This document shows, one piece after another, positions 1 to 7,826 of a stretch of 64,000 nucleotides of DNA (its first letter is position 1; every line of letters starts with the position of its first letter). The translations under genes were made by a program, and so were the position numbers. The notes beneath the pieces were generated by a model that searched no databases, was not told where the DNA came from, and saw only the letters and a list, made by a program, of their open reading frames with translations. This stretch comes from an actinobacterium LLX17. GTDB lineage: Bacteria > Actinomycetota > Actinomycetes > Propionibacteriales > Nocardioidaceae. Location of the stretch: NCBI GenBank assembly GCA_000471045.1, contig KI301992.1:378217-442216 (forward strand), in the 5' to 3' direction.

Positions 1-2
1 TC

Positions 3-392
3 GAGAACGCGCCCGGTCTGCTCGTCGACGTCGTCACGACCGTCGCCTCCGCGGACGGCGCCGCCCTGGTGCACTGCGCGGCCGGCAAGGACCGCACCGG
101 TGTCGCGGTCGCGCTCGTGCTGCGGCTCCTCGGAGCGCACCGGGACGACGTCGTCTCCGACTACCTGGCCACCGTGCCGCACCTCGAGGCGATCGACGCA
201 CGGTTGACGTCGCTGCCCAACGGTCACCTGCGCGCGCACCTGCCGAAGGCGTTCTTCGAGGTGCCCGAGGATGCCATCGTCCGCGTGCTCGACACCTGGG
301 ACACCCACGACGGTGGAGTGCACGGCTGGTTCGCCGCTGCCGGCGGCACCTCGGACGACGTCGAGAGGCTTCGGGCGCGCCTCGTCGGGTGA
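3..392 (+). CDS. Tyrosine-protein phosphatase, C-terminal part
   Basis: The 5' end lies outside the window; the reading frame is open from base 3 and ends with TGA at 390-392. The translated fragment holds the phosphatase P-loop HCAAGKDRTG, i.e. Cys-(X)5-Arg with the flanking His, as in the Y_phosphatase3 (PF13350-type) tyrosine/serine phosphatases. The Cys would form the phospho-enzyme intermediate. The rest of the fragment is the helical C-terminal part of the fold. The substrate cannot be inferred. The pirin gene follows 12 bases downstream on the same strand, so the two may be cotranscribed. Confidence 0.85.
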   Translation, partial: ENAPGLLVDVVTTVASADGAALVHCAAGKDRTGVAVALVLRLLGAHRDDVVSDYLATVPHLEAIDARLTSLPNGHLRAHLPKAFFEVPEDAIVRVLDTWDTHDGGVHGWFAAAGGTSDDVERLRARLVG

Positions 393-404
393 GACGATGG
401 CGGC

Positions 405-1307
405 ATGGCTGCCACGACCCTTCAGTCCCGCGACGTCCCCCTCGGCGGGGTCCGCGGCATCACGGTGCATCGCACCCTCCCGCACCGCTCCCGGCCGACG
501 ATCGGCGCGTGGTGCTTCGTCGACCACTTCGGTCCGACCGACGCCCGGATGAACGTCCTGCCGCACCCGCACATCGGCCTGCAGACCGTCACCTGGCCCA
601 TCGAGGGCCGCATCCGCCACCGTGACAGCCTCGGCAACGACGTCGTGCTGCGGCCGCGCGAGCTGAACCTGATGACCTCGGGTGACGGTGTGTCGCACTC
701 CGAGCTCAGCGCCGACGACGACCCGATGCACGGGGTCCAGCTGTGGGTCGCGCTGCCGAACGAGCGTCGCCTGGGAGCGGCCGACTTCCAGCACGTGGCC
801 GAGCTGCCCACCGTCGGCGGGCCCGGCTGGGAGGCCCTGGTGCTGGTCGGTGAGCTGGCCGGCGCCACGTCGCCGGCCGTCGTGCACACGCCCCTGGTCG
901 GCGCGCAGATCACCCTCGACGGCGGTGAGGTCGAGCTCGACCTGCGGGCCGACTTCGAGCACGCCCTGCTCATGCTCGACGGCGAGGTCGAGGTCGACGG
1001 CACGCTCGTGGAGCACCGCGACCTGCGGGTGCTGGCCGACGATGCCGACCGGGTGCGGCTGCGACCCGTCGGCGACGGCCCGCGCACCGTCCTGCTGCTC
1101 GGCGGGGTGCCGTTCACCGAGGACCTCGTCATGTGGTGGAACTTCATCGCGCGCGACCACGACGAGATCGAGGCCGCCCGGGAGGCCTGGGAGGCCGAGC
1201 CCGTGGGCGGACGCTACGGACGCGTCGAGGGGCACGGCGAAGACTTCATCCCCGCACCCGAGCTGCCGCACGTGCGACTCCGGCCGCGCCGCCGCCTGAA
1301 GCTGTAG
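405..1307 (+). CDS. Pirin family bicupin protein
   Basis: 300 residues, the usual length for pirins. The N-terminal cupin has the metal-binding signature HPHIGLQTVTW with a further His in the following strand (RIRHRDSLG) and the motif MTSGDGVSHSE, all typical of pirin. The C-terminal cupin is less conserved, ending in a basic tail. Pirins bind a mononuclear metal ion; some have quercetinase activity, others act as regulators, and nothing here decides between them. The start is the ATG at 405; the ATG at 397 is in another frame. No clear Shine-Dalgarno is visible. Confidence 0.88.
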   Translation: MAATTLQSRDVPLGGVRGITVHRTLPHRSRPTIGAWCFVDHFGPTDARMNVLPHPHIGLQTVTWPIEGRIRHRDSLGNDVVLRPRELNLMTSGDGVSHSELSADDDPMHGVQLWVALPNERRLGAADFQHVAELPTVGGPGWEALVLVGELAGATSPAVVHTPLVGAQITLDGGEVELDLRADFEHALLMLDGEVEVDGTLVEHRDLRVLADDADRVRLRPVGDGPRTVLLLGGVPFTEDLVMWWNFIARDHDEIEAAREAWEAEPVGGRYGRVEGHGEDFIPAPELPHVRLRPRRRLKL

Positions 1308-1342
1308 GAGGCGGAGGTCTTCCCCTCGCGGGATGCAAAGCG

Positions 1343-1348
1343 TACGAT
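1343..1348 (+). promoter_or_regulatory. Candidate -10 box of the SDR-P450 pair
   Basis: TACGAT fits the actinobacterial TAnnnT consensus and lies 41 bases upstream of the SDR start. The palindrome at 1360-1372 would sit just past the transcription start, a position suited to repression. No convincing -35 hexamer is seen. Confidence 0.45.
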
Positions 1349-1359
1349 CTTGTATCGGA

Positions 1360-1372
1360 ATACCGTCGGTAT
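1360..1372 (+). promoter_or_regulatory. Palindromic operator, ATACCG-T-CGGTAT
   Basis: ATACCGTCGGTAT is a perfect inverted repeat of 6-bp arms around one base, embedded in a second repeat of the TATCGG word on both sides. Size and symmetry fit a TetR-family operator. It lies between the likely -10 box and the SDR ribosome-binding site. No regulator gene is next to it in the window, so the regulator would act in trans. Confidence 0.55.
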
Positions 1373-1388
1373 CGGAAATGAGGTCGTC

Positions 1389-2216
1389 ATGGGCACGCTC
1401 ACCGGCAAGGTTGCCGTCGTCACCGGGGCTGGATCGGGCATCGGCCGCGCGCTGGCCCTCGAGCTGGTGCGTCGCGGCGCCACCATCGCGATCAGCGACG
1501 TCGACGCCGTCGGGCTCGAGCAGACCGGCATCGAGGCCGCCGCGCTGGGTGGTCGGGTGCGCACGGACGTGCTCGACGTCAGCCAGCGCGAGCTCGTGCT
1601 GAGCTACGCCGACTCCGTCGCCGACGAGCTGGGCAAGGTCAACCTCGTCATCAACAATGCCGGCATCGCCTACTTCGGCGACACCGACCAGACCCCGTTC
1701 AAGGACCTCGAGCGGGTCATGGACGTCGACTTCTGGGGCGTCGTCAACGGCACCAAGGCGTTCCTGCCGCACCTGGAGGCCTCCGGCGACGGTCACGTCG
1801 TCAACATCTCCAGCGTCTTCGGCCTGTTCTCGGTGCCCTCGCAGGGCGCCTACAACGCGGCCAAGTTCGCGGTCCGCGGCTTCACCGACGCCCTTGCGAT
1901 GGAGATGAAGATGGCCGGCAAGCCGGTCAAGGTCACGTGCGTGCATCCCGGCGGCATCCGCACCAACATCGTGCGCAACTCCACCGCCGTCGAGGAGCGG
2001 GCCGACGACCGGGACCGCATGACCGGGATCTTCGAGAAGCACCTGGCGCGCACGACGCCCGAGGAGGCGGCACGCGTCATCCTCGACGGCGTCGAGAAGG
2101 GCAAGGTCCGGGTGCTGATCGGCCGTGACGCCGTGGTGCTCGACCTGCTCGTGCGGATCGCAGGGCCGCGGTATCAGGGCATCGTCCGTCGCGTCGCGGG
2201 TCGCACGGGGATCTGA
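1389..2216 (+). CDS. Short-chain dehydrogenase/reductase
   Basis: Classical SDR of 275 residues. The N-terminal Rossmann motif is TGAGSGIG at residues 12-19, followed by the NNAG motif, the catalytic Ser in NISSVFG and the YNAAK catalytic pair. Asp in the second strand (AISDVDA) suggests NAD(H) preference. The ATG at 1389 is chosen because AGG lies about 7 bases upstream; an upstream TTG at 1350 would put the operator inside the coding sequence. The P450 gene starts 4 bases after its stop, so the two are coupled and probably act on the same substrate, for example oxidising an alcohol made by the P450. The substrate is unknown. Confidence 0.9.
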   Translation: MGTLTGKVAVVTGAGSGIGRALALELVRRGATIAISDVDAVGLEQTGIEAAALGGRVRTDVLDVSQRELVLSYADSVADELGKVNLVINNAGIAYFGDTDQTPFKDLERVMDVDFWGVVNGTKAFLPHLEASGDGHVVNISSVFGLFSVPSQGAYNAAKFAVRGFTDALAMEMKMAGKPVKVTCVHPGGIRTNIVRNSTAVEERADDRDRMTGIFEKHLARTTPEEAARVILDGVEKGKVRVLIGRDAVVLDLLVRIAGPRYQGIVRRVAGRTGI

Positions 2217-2220
2217 TCCC

Positions 2221-3705
2221 ATGCTGAACGACTGGGGCGGGCAGTCGTTTCCCCACCCGGCCGGCCGCAAGCCGGTGGTGGGCGACGGGTTGAGCATCGA
2301 CGCGTCGCGTCCGCTGAACTCGATGGTGGGGCACAGTCGCACGCTGGGCGAGATCTTCGAGCTGCACGTCTTCGACCAGAAGTTCGTCTTCGTCTCCAGC
2401 GCACGTCTCGCCGCCGAGATGTGCGACGAGGCGCAGTTCGCCAAGGCCCTGCCGCCGGCGCTCACCGCGTTGCGGGAGTTCGCCGGTGACGGCCTGTTCA
2501 CGGCCTACAACGACGAGCCCAACTGGGCCCTGGCCCACGACCTCCTGCGGCCGGCGTTCACCCGCGCCGCCATGCAGGGCTATCACCCGATCATGCTCGA
2601 GACGCTCGACGAGCTGTTCGCGTACTGGGAGCGGCAGGACGGCCCGGTCGACGTCTCGCGCGACATGACGAAGCTGACCATGGAGACGCTCGCCCGGGCG
2701 GCCTTCAGCCGCGACTTCGGGTCGTTCGACGGCACCGACGTGCACCCGTTCATCCCGGCGATGGTGCAGGCGCTGCGGTCGGGCCAGCGGATGGCCTCGG
2801 TGCAGACGGCTCCGGGCTCACGGCTGCTGCTGCGTCGGATGCGCAAGCGCAACGCGCCCCACCAGGCCTACGTCGACGACCTCCTCGACACCGTCATCGC
2901 CGAGCGCCGGGCGGCGCCGTCGTCGACCCACGACCTGCTGGGCATCATGCTCGACTCGGCCCACCCCGAGACCGGGCAGCGGCTCGACGACCTCAACATC
3001 CGCCACCAGATCCTGACCTTCCTCGTGGCCGGCCACGAGACCACCTCGGGTGCGCTGTCGTTCGCGCTGTACTACCTGAGCCGCAACCCGTCGGTGCTGG
3101 CGCAGGCCCAGGCCGAGGTGGACGCCGAGCTGGGCCCCGACCGCACCACCGTGCCGACCTTCGAGCAGGTGCCACGCTTCCGGTACCTGCGGCGCGTGCT
3201 GGACGAGGCGCTGCGGCTGTGGCCGACGGCCCCGGCGTTCGGCCGGGCACCGCGCGAGGAGGTGACGCTCTCGAGCGGTCACCGGATGCGTCCCGAGGAC
3301 TGGGCCATCGTGCTGCTGCCGGCGGTGCACCGCGACCCCGAGGCCTGGGGCGACGACGCCGAGGAGTTCGACCCCGACCGCTTCCTGCCCGAGCGCTCCC
3401 GGGGGCGCATGCCGCACTCCTACAAGCCGTTCGGCACGGGCGAGCGAGCGTGCATCGGCCGCCAGTTCGCCCAGCACGAGGCCATCCTCGTGCTGGCACG
3501 CCTGCTGCACCGCTACGACATCGCCGGCGACCCCGACTACGAGCTGGACGTCGCCGAGCGGCTGACGATCATGCCCGCCGGCTTCGAGCTGACGCTCTCA
3601 CCCCGCACGCCGACCCACCTGACGGCAGCCTCGGACGGAGAGTCGCAGCACGAGGACTCCCCGGCCGAGACGTGCCCCTACTCGTCGGGCACCGCTCAGG
3701 CGTAG
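2221..3705 (+). CDS. Cytochrome P450, CYP102-like heme domain without reductase
   Basis: 494 residues. The I-helix oxygen-activation motif AGHETTS includes Thr274, the K-helix ExxR is EALR (329-332), and the heme loop [10 protein letters not shown] puts the axial thiolate at Cys411. The segments [10 protein letters not shown]-like (here [12 protein letters not shown]), [13 protein letters not shown] and AMQGYHPIM closely parallel the heme domain of P450 BM3 (CYP102A1), a fatty-acid hydroxylase. Unlike BM3 there is no fused FMN/FAD reductase: the protein ends after a 30-residue Ser/Glu-rich tail. No ferredoxin or reductase gene is nearby. It is coupled to the upstream SDR by a 4-base gap. Substrate probably a fatty acid or other lipid (inference from family). 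Confidence 0.92.
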   Translation: MLNDWGGQSFPHPAGRKPVVGDGLSIDASRPLNSMVGHSRTLGEIFELHVFDQKFVFVSSARLAAEMCDEAQFAKALPPALTALREFAGDGLFTAYNDEPNWALAHDLLRPAFTRAAMQGYHPIMLETLDELFAYWERQDGPVDVSRDMTKLTMETLARAAFSRDFGSFDGTDVHPFIPAMVQALRSGQRMASVQTAPGSRLLLRRMRKRNAPHQAYVDDLLDTVIAERRAAPSSTHDLLGIMLDSAHPETGQRLDDLNIRHQILTFLVAGHETTSGALSFALYYLSRNPSVLAQAQAEVDAELGPDRTTVPTFEQVPRFRYLRRVLDEALRLWPTAPAFGRAPREEVTLSSGHRMRPEDWAIVLLPAVHRDPEAWGDDAEEFDPDRFLPERSRGRMPHSYKPFGTGERACIGRQFAQHEAILVLARLLHRYDIAGDPDYELDVAERLTIMPAGFELTLSPRTPTHLTAASDGESQHEDSPAETCPYSSGTAQA

Positions 3706-4331
3706 GAGACGCCCGTGGCGTGCAGCGGGCAGTAGCCGTGGGGGTTCCGCACCAGGTACTGCTGGTGGAAGTCCTCGGCGTAGTAGTAGGTGTCGAGCGG
3801 CAGGATCGACGTGGTGATCTGGCCGTAGCCCGCCGCCGTCATCTTCTGCTGGTAGTGCTCGCGCGACGCCTCGGCCTTCTGCTGCTGCTCGGCCGACGTG
3901 GTCAGGATGATCGAGCGGTACTGGGAGCCCCGGTCGTTGCCCTGGCGCATGCCCTGCGTGGGGTCGTGATTCTCCCAGAACGCCTGCAGCAGGTCGTCGT
4001 ACGAGAGGACGGCGGGATCGAACACGACGCGCACGACCTCGGCGTGACCGGTGCGCCCGGTGCACACCTCCTCGTACGTGGGGTGCGGCGTGATGCCACC
4101 GGCGTAGCCGACGGAGGTGGAGTAGATGCCCGGCAGCTGCCAGAACGTCTGCTCCTCGCCCCAGAAGCACCCGAGCCCGATGATGGCGACCTCGTGGCCC
4201 GGTGGGCCGTCGGTCTCGATCGGGTTGCCGGTGACCAGGTGCCGCTCGCCGACGGCGTGCTGACGGGTTGGTCGGCCGGGCAGGGCGTTGTCTGTCGTGG
4301 GGAGCTCGCTCTTGGACATCCCGAAGATCAT
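3696..4331 (-). CDS. msrA: Peptide methionine-S-sulfoxide reductase MsrA
   Basis: 211 residues. The catalytic motif GCFWGEE places the nucleophilic cysteine at residue 55, after a 45-residue N-terminal extension often found in actinobacterial MsrA. The family motifs [16 protein letters not shown] and ENHDPT follow. A second Cys near the C-terminus (HGYCPLHA) is a likely resolving residue regenerated by thioredoxin. It reduces the S-epimer of methionine sulfoxide in proteins. AGAGGA-type ribosome-binding sequence lies 5 bases upstream of the ATG at 4331. Its stop overlaps the 3' end of the convergent P450 gene by 10 bases. Confidence 0.95.
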   Translation of the reverse strand: MIFGMSKSELPTTDNALPGRPTRQHAVGERHLVTGNPIETDGPPGHEVAIIGLGCFWGEEQTFWQLPGIYSTSVGYAGGITPHPTYEEVCTGRTGHAEVVRVVFDPAVLSYDDLLQAFWENHDPTQGMRQGNDRGSQYRSIILTTSAEQQQKAEASREHYQQKMTAAGYGQITTSILPLDTYYYAEDFHQQYLVRNPHGYCPLHATGVSYA

Positions 4332-4394
4332 GACGGTCCTCTCACTGCTGGGTCGACACGGTCAACGAGCCCCGGCCCGCTGTTGTTCCGCCGA

Positions 4395-4400
4395 TAGGGT
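4395..4400 (+). promoter_or_regulatory. Leaderless -10 box TAGGGT
   Basis: TAGGGT lies 6 bases before the ATG at 4407, with no Shine-Dalgarno between. This implies transcription starting at or next to the start codon. Confidence 0.6.
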
Positions 4401-4406
4401 CACATC

Positions 4407-5510
4407 ATGGGTCAGGGGTACCGCGTTCCGGTCGGCGTCGACGTCGCGACGCAGTGGGCGTGGCGCCTGCTGGTCATCGGTGCCGGGGGTTACGTCCTGC
4501 TGCGTCTGGTGCAGTACTTCTCGCAGATCACGGTCCCCCTGACGATCGGCCTGCTGGGCACGGCGCTCACGATCGGCGCGGTCGACGCCCTGCAACGGCG
4601 GGGCATTCCGCGCCTGCTCGCCACGATCCTCGTGACGCTGCTGATGCTCGTGGGCCTCGTCGGCCTGCTGACCCTGGTGGGCCAGCAGCTCTCGACGCAG
4701 ATCGACGAGCTGCGCCTGAGCGTGGTCGAGGGCATCGGGGAGCTGCAGGACTGGGCCCAGAACGGGCCGCTGGGCATCAGCGACGCCCAGCTGACGCGAT
4801 ACGTCGACGAGATCCAGGAGACCATCGCCACCACGGGTCGCGACGCGGCGGTCGAGCAGGCCGCGGCGCTCGGCGTGACGCTGACCCACTTCATCGCCGG
4901 CTTCTTCATCGCGATCTTCGCCTCGATCTTCTTCCTCTACGAGGGCGATCGCATCTGGGCCTGGATCGTGACGCTCTTCCCGCGTGACGCGCGCGACAAG
5001 GTCAACTCCTCGGGCGAACGGGCGTGGATGTCGCTGACCAGCTTCGTGCGAGCCACGGTCTTCGTGGCTCTCGTCGACGCGATCGGCATCGGGGTGGGTG
5101 CGTGGCTGCTGGGGGTCCCGCTGGCCCTGGCCATCGGCGTCCTCGTCTTCCTCGGTGCGTTCGTGCCCATCGTGGGCGCCACGGCGTCCGGGCTCGTCGC
5201 CGTGCTGGTCGCCCTCGTGGCTCAGGGGCCGTGGACAGCCCTGTTCATGCTGCTGGTCGTCATCGCCGTGCAGCAGGTCGAGTCCCACATTCTGCAACCC
5301 TTCGTGATGGGCGCGCTCGTGTCGGTGCATCCGCTGGCCATCATCATCGCCATCGCGGCCGGCATCACCGTGTCCGGCGTCGTCGGCGCGCTCGTCGCGG
5401 TGCCGCTGGTCGCCTGCCTCAACGGGGTGGTGCGGCACCTGGCCGACGAGTCAGGTGTGCCGATGGAGGACGACGGGCTGCCGGCCGACCTGCCGCCGGA
5501 GGCCCGATGA
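4407..5510 (+). CDS. AI-2E family transporter (permease)
   Basis: 367 residues with the hydrophobic profile of the AI-2E/PerM family: an N-terminal pair of membrane segments, a charged loop region (about residues 85-150, rich in Gln and Glu), then further membrane segments, with the family's conserved polar stretch QQVESHILQPFVMG near the C-terminus. Family members have been proposed to export AI-2 or act as sodium/proton antiporters, so no substrate is assigned. The last bases overlap the next gene as ATGA (5507-5510), indicating translational coupling with threonine ammonia-lyase; whether the pairing has functional meaning, such as export of a metabolite, is unclear. Confidence 0.88.
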   Translation: MGQGYRVPVGVDVATQWAWRLLVIGAGGYVLLRLVQYFSQITVPLTIGLLGTALTIGAVDALQRRGIPRLLATILVTLLMLVGLVGLLTLVGQQLSTQIDELRLSVVEGIGELQDWAQNGPLGISDAQLTRYVDEIQETIATTGRDAAVEQAAALGVTLTHFIAGFFIAIFASIFFLYEGDRIWAWIVTLFPRDARDKVNSSGERAWMSLTSFVRATVFVALVDAIGIGVGAWLLGVPLALAIGVLVFLGAFVPIVGATASGLVAVLVALVAQGPWTALFMLLVVIAVQQVESHILQPFVMGALVSVHPLAIIIAIAAGITVSGVVGALVAVPLVACLNGVVRHLADESGVPMEDDGLPADLPPEAR

Positions 5511-6724
5511 CCTCCGTCAGGACACCGGGCTGGGCCGACGTCACGGCGGCCGCCCAGCTGCTCGACGGCATCGCGGAGGTCACGCCGCTCGCGCACTCGC
5601 GCTGGCTGAGCGAGGTCGCCGGCACCGAGGTGCTGCTGAAGTGCGAGAACCTGCAGCGCACCGGCTCGTTCAAGCTGCGCGGTGCCTACACGCGCATCGC
5701 TCGGCTCACGGCCGACGAGCGCGCGAACGGCGTGGTGGCGGCCTCGGCCGGCAACCACGCGCAAGGCGTGGCGCTGGCCGCACGGCAGCTCGACACCCGC
5801 GCCACGATCTTCATGCCCGAGGGCGCCGCGCTGCCGAAGGTGCAGGCGACCCAGGGCTACGGCGCCGACATCGAGCTCGTGGGGGTCGACGTCTCCGAGT
5901 CGATCGCCGCGGCCGTCGAGTTCGCCGAGCGCACCGGCGCCGTGCTGATCCACCCGTTCGACCACCCCGACGTCATCGCCGGGCAAGGCACGGTCGGTGC
6001 CGAGATCCTGACGCAGCTGCCCGACGTGCGCACCGTGCTGGTGCCGATCGGCGGTGGTGGCCTGACGGCCGGTGTGGCGCTGCTGCGCGAGGTGCGGCCC
6101 GACGTCCGCGTCGTCGGAGTGCAGGCGGCCGCCGTCGACGCCTACCCGCCGTCACTGGCGGCCGGTCACCCGGTGCGCGTCGACCTCGGACCCACGATGG
6201 CCGACGGCATCGCGGTGGCCGAGCCGGGCACGGTGCCGTTCGGCATCATCCACGAGCTGGTCGACGAGGTCGTCACGGTGGGCGAGGACGCGATGAGCCA
6301 GGCGCTCATCGGCCTGCTGGAGCGCGCGAAGCTGCTGGTCGAGCCGTCCGGCGCCGCCGGCGTCGCGGCCCTGCTCGACCGCCCGGGTGCGTTCGAGGGA
6401 CCCATCGTCCCGGTGCTCTCGGGCGGCAACATCGACGCGCTGGTGCTGCTGGAGGTCATCCGCCACGGCCTCAAGGCCGCCGGCCGCTTCCTGACCATCC
6501 GCGTGCACCTGACCGACCGGCCGGGCGAGCTGATGCGGCTGCTGACCGACCTGTCGTCGATGCAGGTCAACATCCTCAACGTGCTGCACGACCGGGCCTC
6601 GACCGCGCTGGGCGTCGGTGAGGTCGAGGTGGCGCTGCAGGTCGCGACCCGCGGACCCGACCACGCCGAGCACGTCCTGCGCCGCCTCGACCAGCTCGGC
6701 CACGCGCCACGCCTGAGCAGCTGA
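5507..6724 (+). CDS. ilvA: Threonine ammonia-lyase
   Basis: 405 residues. PLP-dependent deamination of threonine to 2-oxobutyrate. The Schiff-base lysine lies in TGSFKLRGA, followed by the phosphate-binding glycine loop SAGNHAQG and IGGGGL. The C-terminal 80 residues form a single ACT-like regulatory domain (LTDRPGELMRLLTDLSSM), as in the shorter TdcB/actinobacterial type, not the two-domain E. coli IlvA. The ATG at 5507 overlaps the permease stop (ATGA). It could serve isoleucine synthesis or threonine catabolism; no ilv genes are adjacent. Confidence 0.93.
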   Translation: MTSVRTPGWADVTAAAQLLDGIAEVTPLAHSRWLSEVAGTEVLLKCENLQRTGSFKLRGAYTRIARLTADERANGVVAASAGNHAQGVALAARQLDTRATIFMPEGAALPKVQATQGYGADIELVGVDVSESIAAAVEFAERTGAVLIHPFDHPDVIAGQGTVGAEILTQLPDVRTVLVPIGGGGLTAGVALLREVRPDVRVVGVQAAAVDAYPPSLAAGHPVRVDLGPTMADGIAVAEPGTVPFGIIHELVDEVVTVGEDAMSQALIGLLERAKLLVEPSGAAGVAALLDRPGAFEGPIVPVLSGGNIDALVLLEVIRHGLKAAGRFLTIRVHLTDRPGELMRLLTDLSSMQVNILNVLHDRASTALGVGEVEVALQVATRGPDHAEHVLRRLDQLGHAPRLSS

Positions 6725-6745
6725 GCCTCAGCACTCGAGCCGGGC

Positions 6746-6769
6746 AGCCACCCTCAGAAGGGGGTGGCT
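6746..6769. terminator. Hairpin between convergent ilvA and greA
   Basis: AGCCACCC and GGGTGGCT form an 8-bp stem around an 8-base loop that includes the greA stop codon (6754-6756). There is no T tract. It sits between convergent genes and could terminate both. Confidence 0.45.
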
Positions 6770-7257
6770 TCGACGATCTCGACGGTGATGCTGGCGCCGT
6801 TGGGCGCCTCGTAGGTGGCGGTGTCGCCGGCCTTCTTGCCCACGATGGCCCCGCCGAGGGGCGACGTGGGGGAGTAGACGTCGAGGTCGACCGACGAGTC
6901 GAGGCTCATCAGCTCACGAGAGCCCAGGAGGAACGACTCGGTGTCGTCGTCGCCGGCGAAGCGGATGGTGACCTTCATGCCCGGCTCGACCAGTCCGTCG
7001 TCGGCGGGCTTGTCGCCCACCTCGGCGCGGCGGAGCATGTCCTCGAGCTGGCGGATGCGGGCCTCGGTCTTGCCCTGCTCCTCGCGAGCGGCGTGGTAGC
7101 CGCCGTTCTCCTTGAGGTCGCCCTCGTCGCGGGCGGCGGCGATCTTCTGCGTGATGTCGGTGCGGACCTCGCCCGTGAGGTGCGCGAGCTCGTCCTTCAG
7201 ACGGTCGTACGCCTCCTGGGTCACCCAGATGGTCTCGGTCTCCGGGGACTGAGTCAT
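6754..7257 (-). CDS. greA: Transcription elongation factor GreA
   Basis: 167 residues. The N-terminal coiled coil carries the signature DEGDLKENGGYHAAREEQG, with the acidic tip that reaches the RNA polymerase active site and stimulates cleavage of backtracked RNA. The C-terminal domain is FKBP-like (SPLGGAIVGKKAGD). The ATG at 7257 is preceded by AAGGAGG, one of the strongest ribosome-binding sites in the window, 6 bases away; the longer open frame upstream is therefore not used. It follows the DUF4307 gene on the same strand across a perfect hairpin (7278-7302). Confidence 0.96.
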   Translation of the reverse strand: MTQSPETETIWVTQEAYDRLKDELAHLTGEVRTDITQKIAAARDEGDLKENGGYHAAREEQGKTEARIRQLEDMLRRAEVGDKPADDGLVEPGMKVTIRFAGDDDTESFLLGSRELMSLDSSVDLDVYSPTSPLGGAIVGKKAGDTATYEAPNGASITVEIVEATPF

Positions 7258-7277
7258 GTCGCCTCCTTCACGTGCGG

Positions 7278-7302
7278 CACCCCAGGCATGCTGCCTGGGG
7301 TG
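7278..7302 (-). repeat. Perfect 11-bp hairpin in the greA leader
   Basis: CACCCCAGGCA, a 3-base loop and TGCCTGGGGTG form a perfect stem. It lies between the DUF4307 stop and the greA Shine-Dalgarno on the same strand, without a T tract. It could terminate or attenuate transcription from upstream, or be a processing site. Confidence 0.6.
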
Positions 7303-7320
7303 AAACTGTGAGGATAGCAC

Positions 7321-7734
7321 TCATTCGGTGACCTCGCACGAGCGAATGACGCCCGTGACGGCCCGCGCGGTGGTGTCGACAGGCACCTCGTGGCGCACCA
7401 CGTCGGTGTCCGCTGGCGGGATCGTCACGGTGGTCTCGCCGACGATGGCGTGGTCGACGCTCTGGGCGTACACGCTGCACTCGACCGGCACCGCCTCGCT
7501 GCGCTGCACCTCGAGCGTCAGCACGATCTCGGAGTCGGATCGGACGTCGTAGGAGTGCACGACCGCGGTGACGTCGCGCGGCTGGAAGGCGATCCACGCG
7601 GCCCACGCGGTGCCGAGCCCGATGCCGACGGCGGCGACGATCCACCAGGTCCAGCGCGAGCGCTGACGCGCGCCGTAGCGGTCGGCGAGGTCGGTCGTCG
7701 CGGAGGTGGAGGAGGCGGGATCGGGCGCGGACAT
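7321..7734 (-). CDS. DUF4307 membrane protein
   Basis: 137 residues. A short Ser/Thr-rich cytoplasmic N-terminus with the motif DLADRYGARQR is followed by one membrane helix (WTWWIVAAVGIGLGTAWAAW) and an outward beta-rich domain ending in RSCEVTE. This matches DUF4307, an actinobacterial family of unknown function (M. tuberculosis Rv1081c from memory). It lies between greA and divergent mca, the conserved actinobacterial position. GACAAT sits 6 bases before the ATG, so the message is probably leaderless; the longer upstream frame is not used. Confidence 0.85.
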   Translation of the reverse strand: MSAPDPASSTSATTDLADRYGARQRSRWTWWIVAAVGIGLGTAWAAWIAFQPRDVTAVVHSYDVRSDSEIVLTLEVQRSEAVPVECSVYAQSVDHAIVGETTVTIPPADTDVVRHEVPVDTTARAVTGVIRSCEVTE

Positions 7735-7740
7735 GTCTCC

Positions 7741-7746
7741 ATTGTC
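7741..7746 (-). promoter_or_regulatory. Leaderless -10 variant GACAAT (DUF4307)
   Basis: Read on the minus strand, GACAAT lies 6 bases before the ATG. The same word precedes mca and smpB at nearly the same distance. Confidence 0.45.
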
Positions 7747-7813
7747 CCAGCCCTGCGAAGCAGCGGCGGACCGGACGTCCGACCCGCAGCGTCTCGCCGT
7801 TCGTCCCGGTGGG

Positions 7814-7819
7814 GACAAT
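7814..7819 (+). promoter_or_regulatory. Leaderless -10 variant GACAAT (mca)
   Basis: GACAAT lies 7 bases before the GTG at 7827, as for the divergent gene. This favours the GTG over the ATG at 7818, which overlaps the box. Confidence 0.45.
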
Positions 7820-7826
7820 GGTCGAC

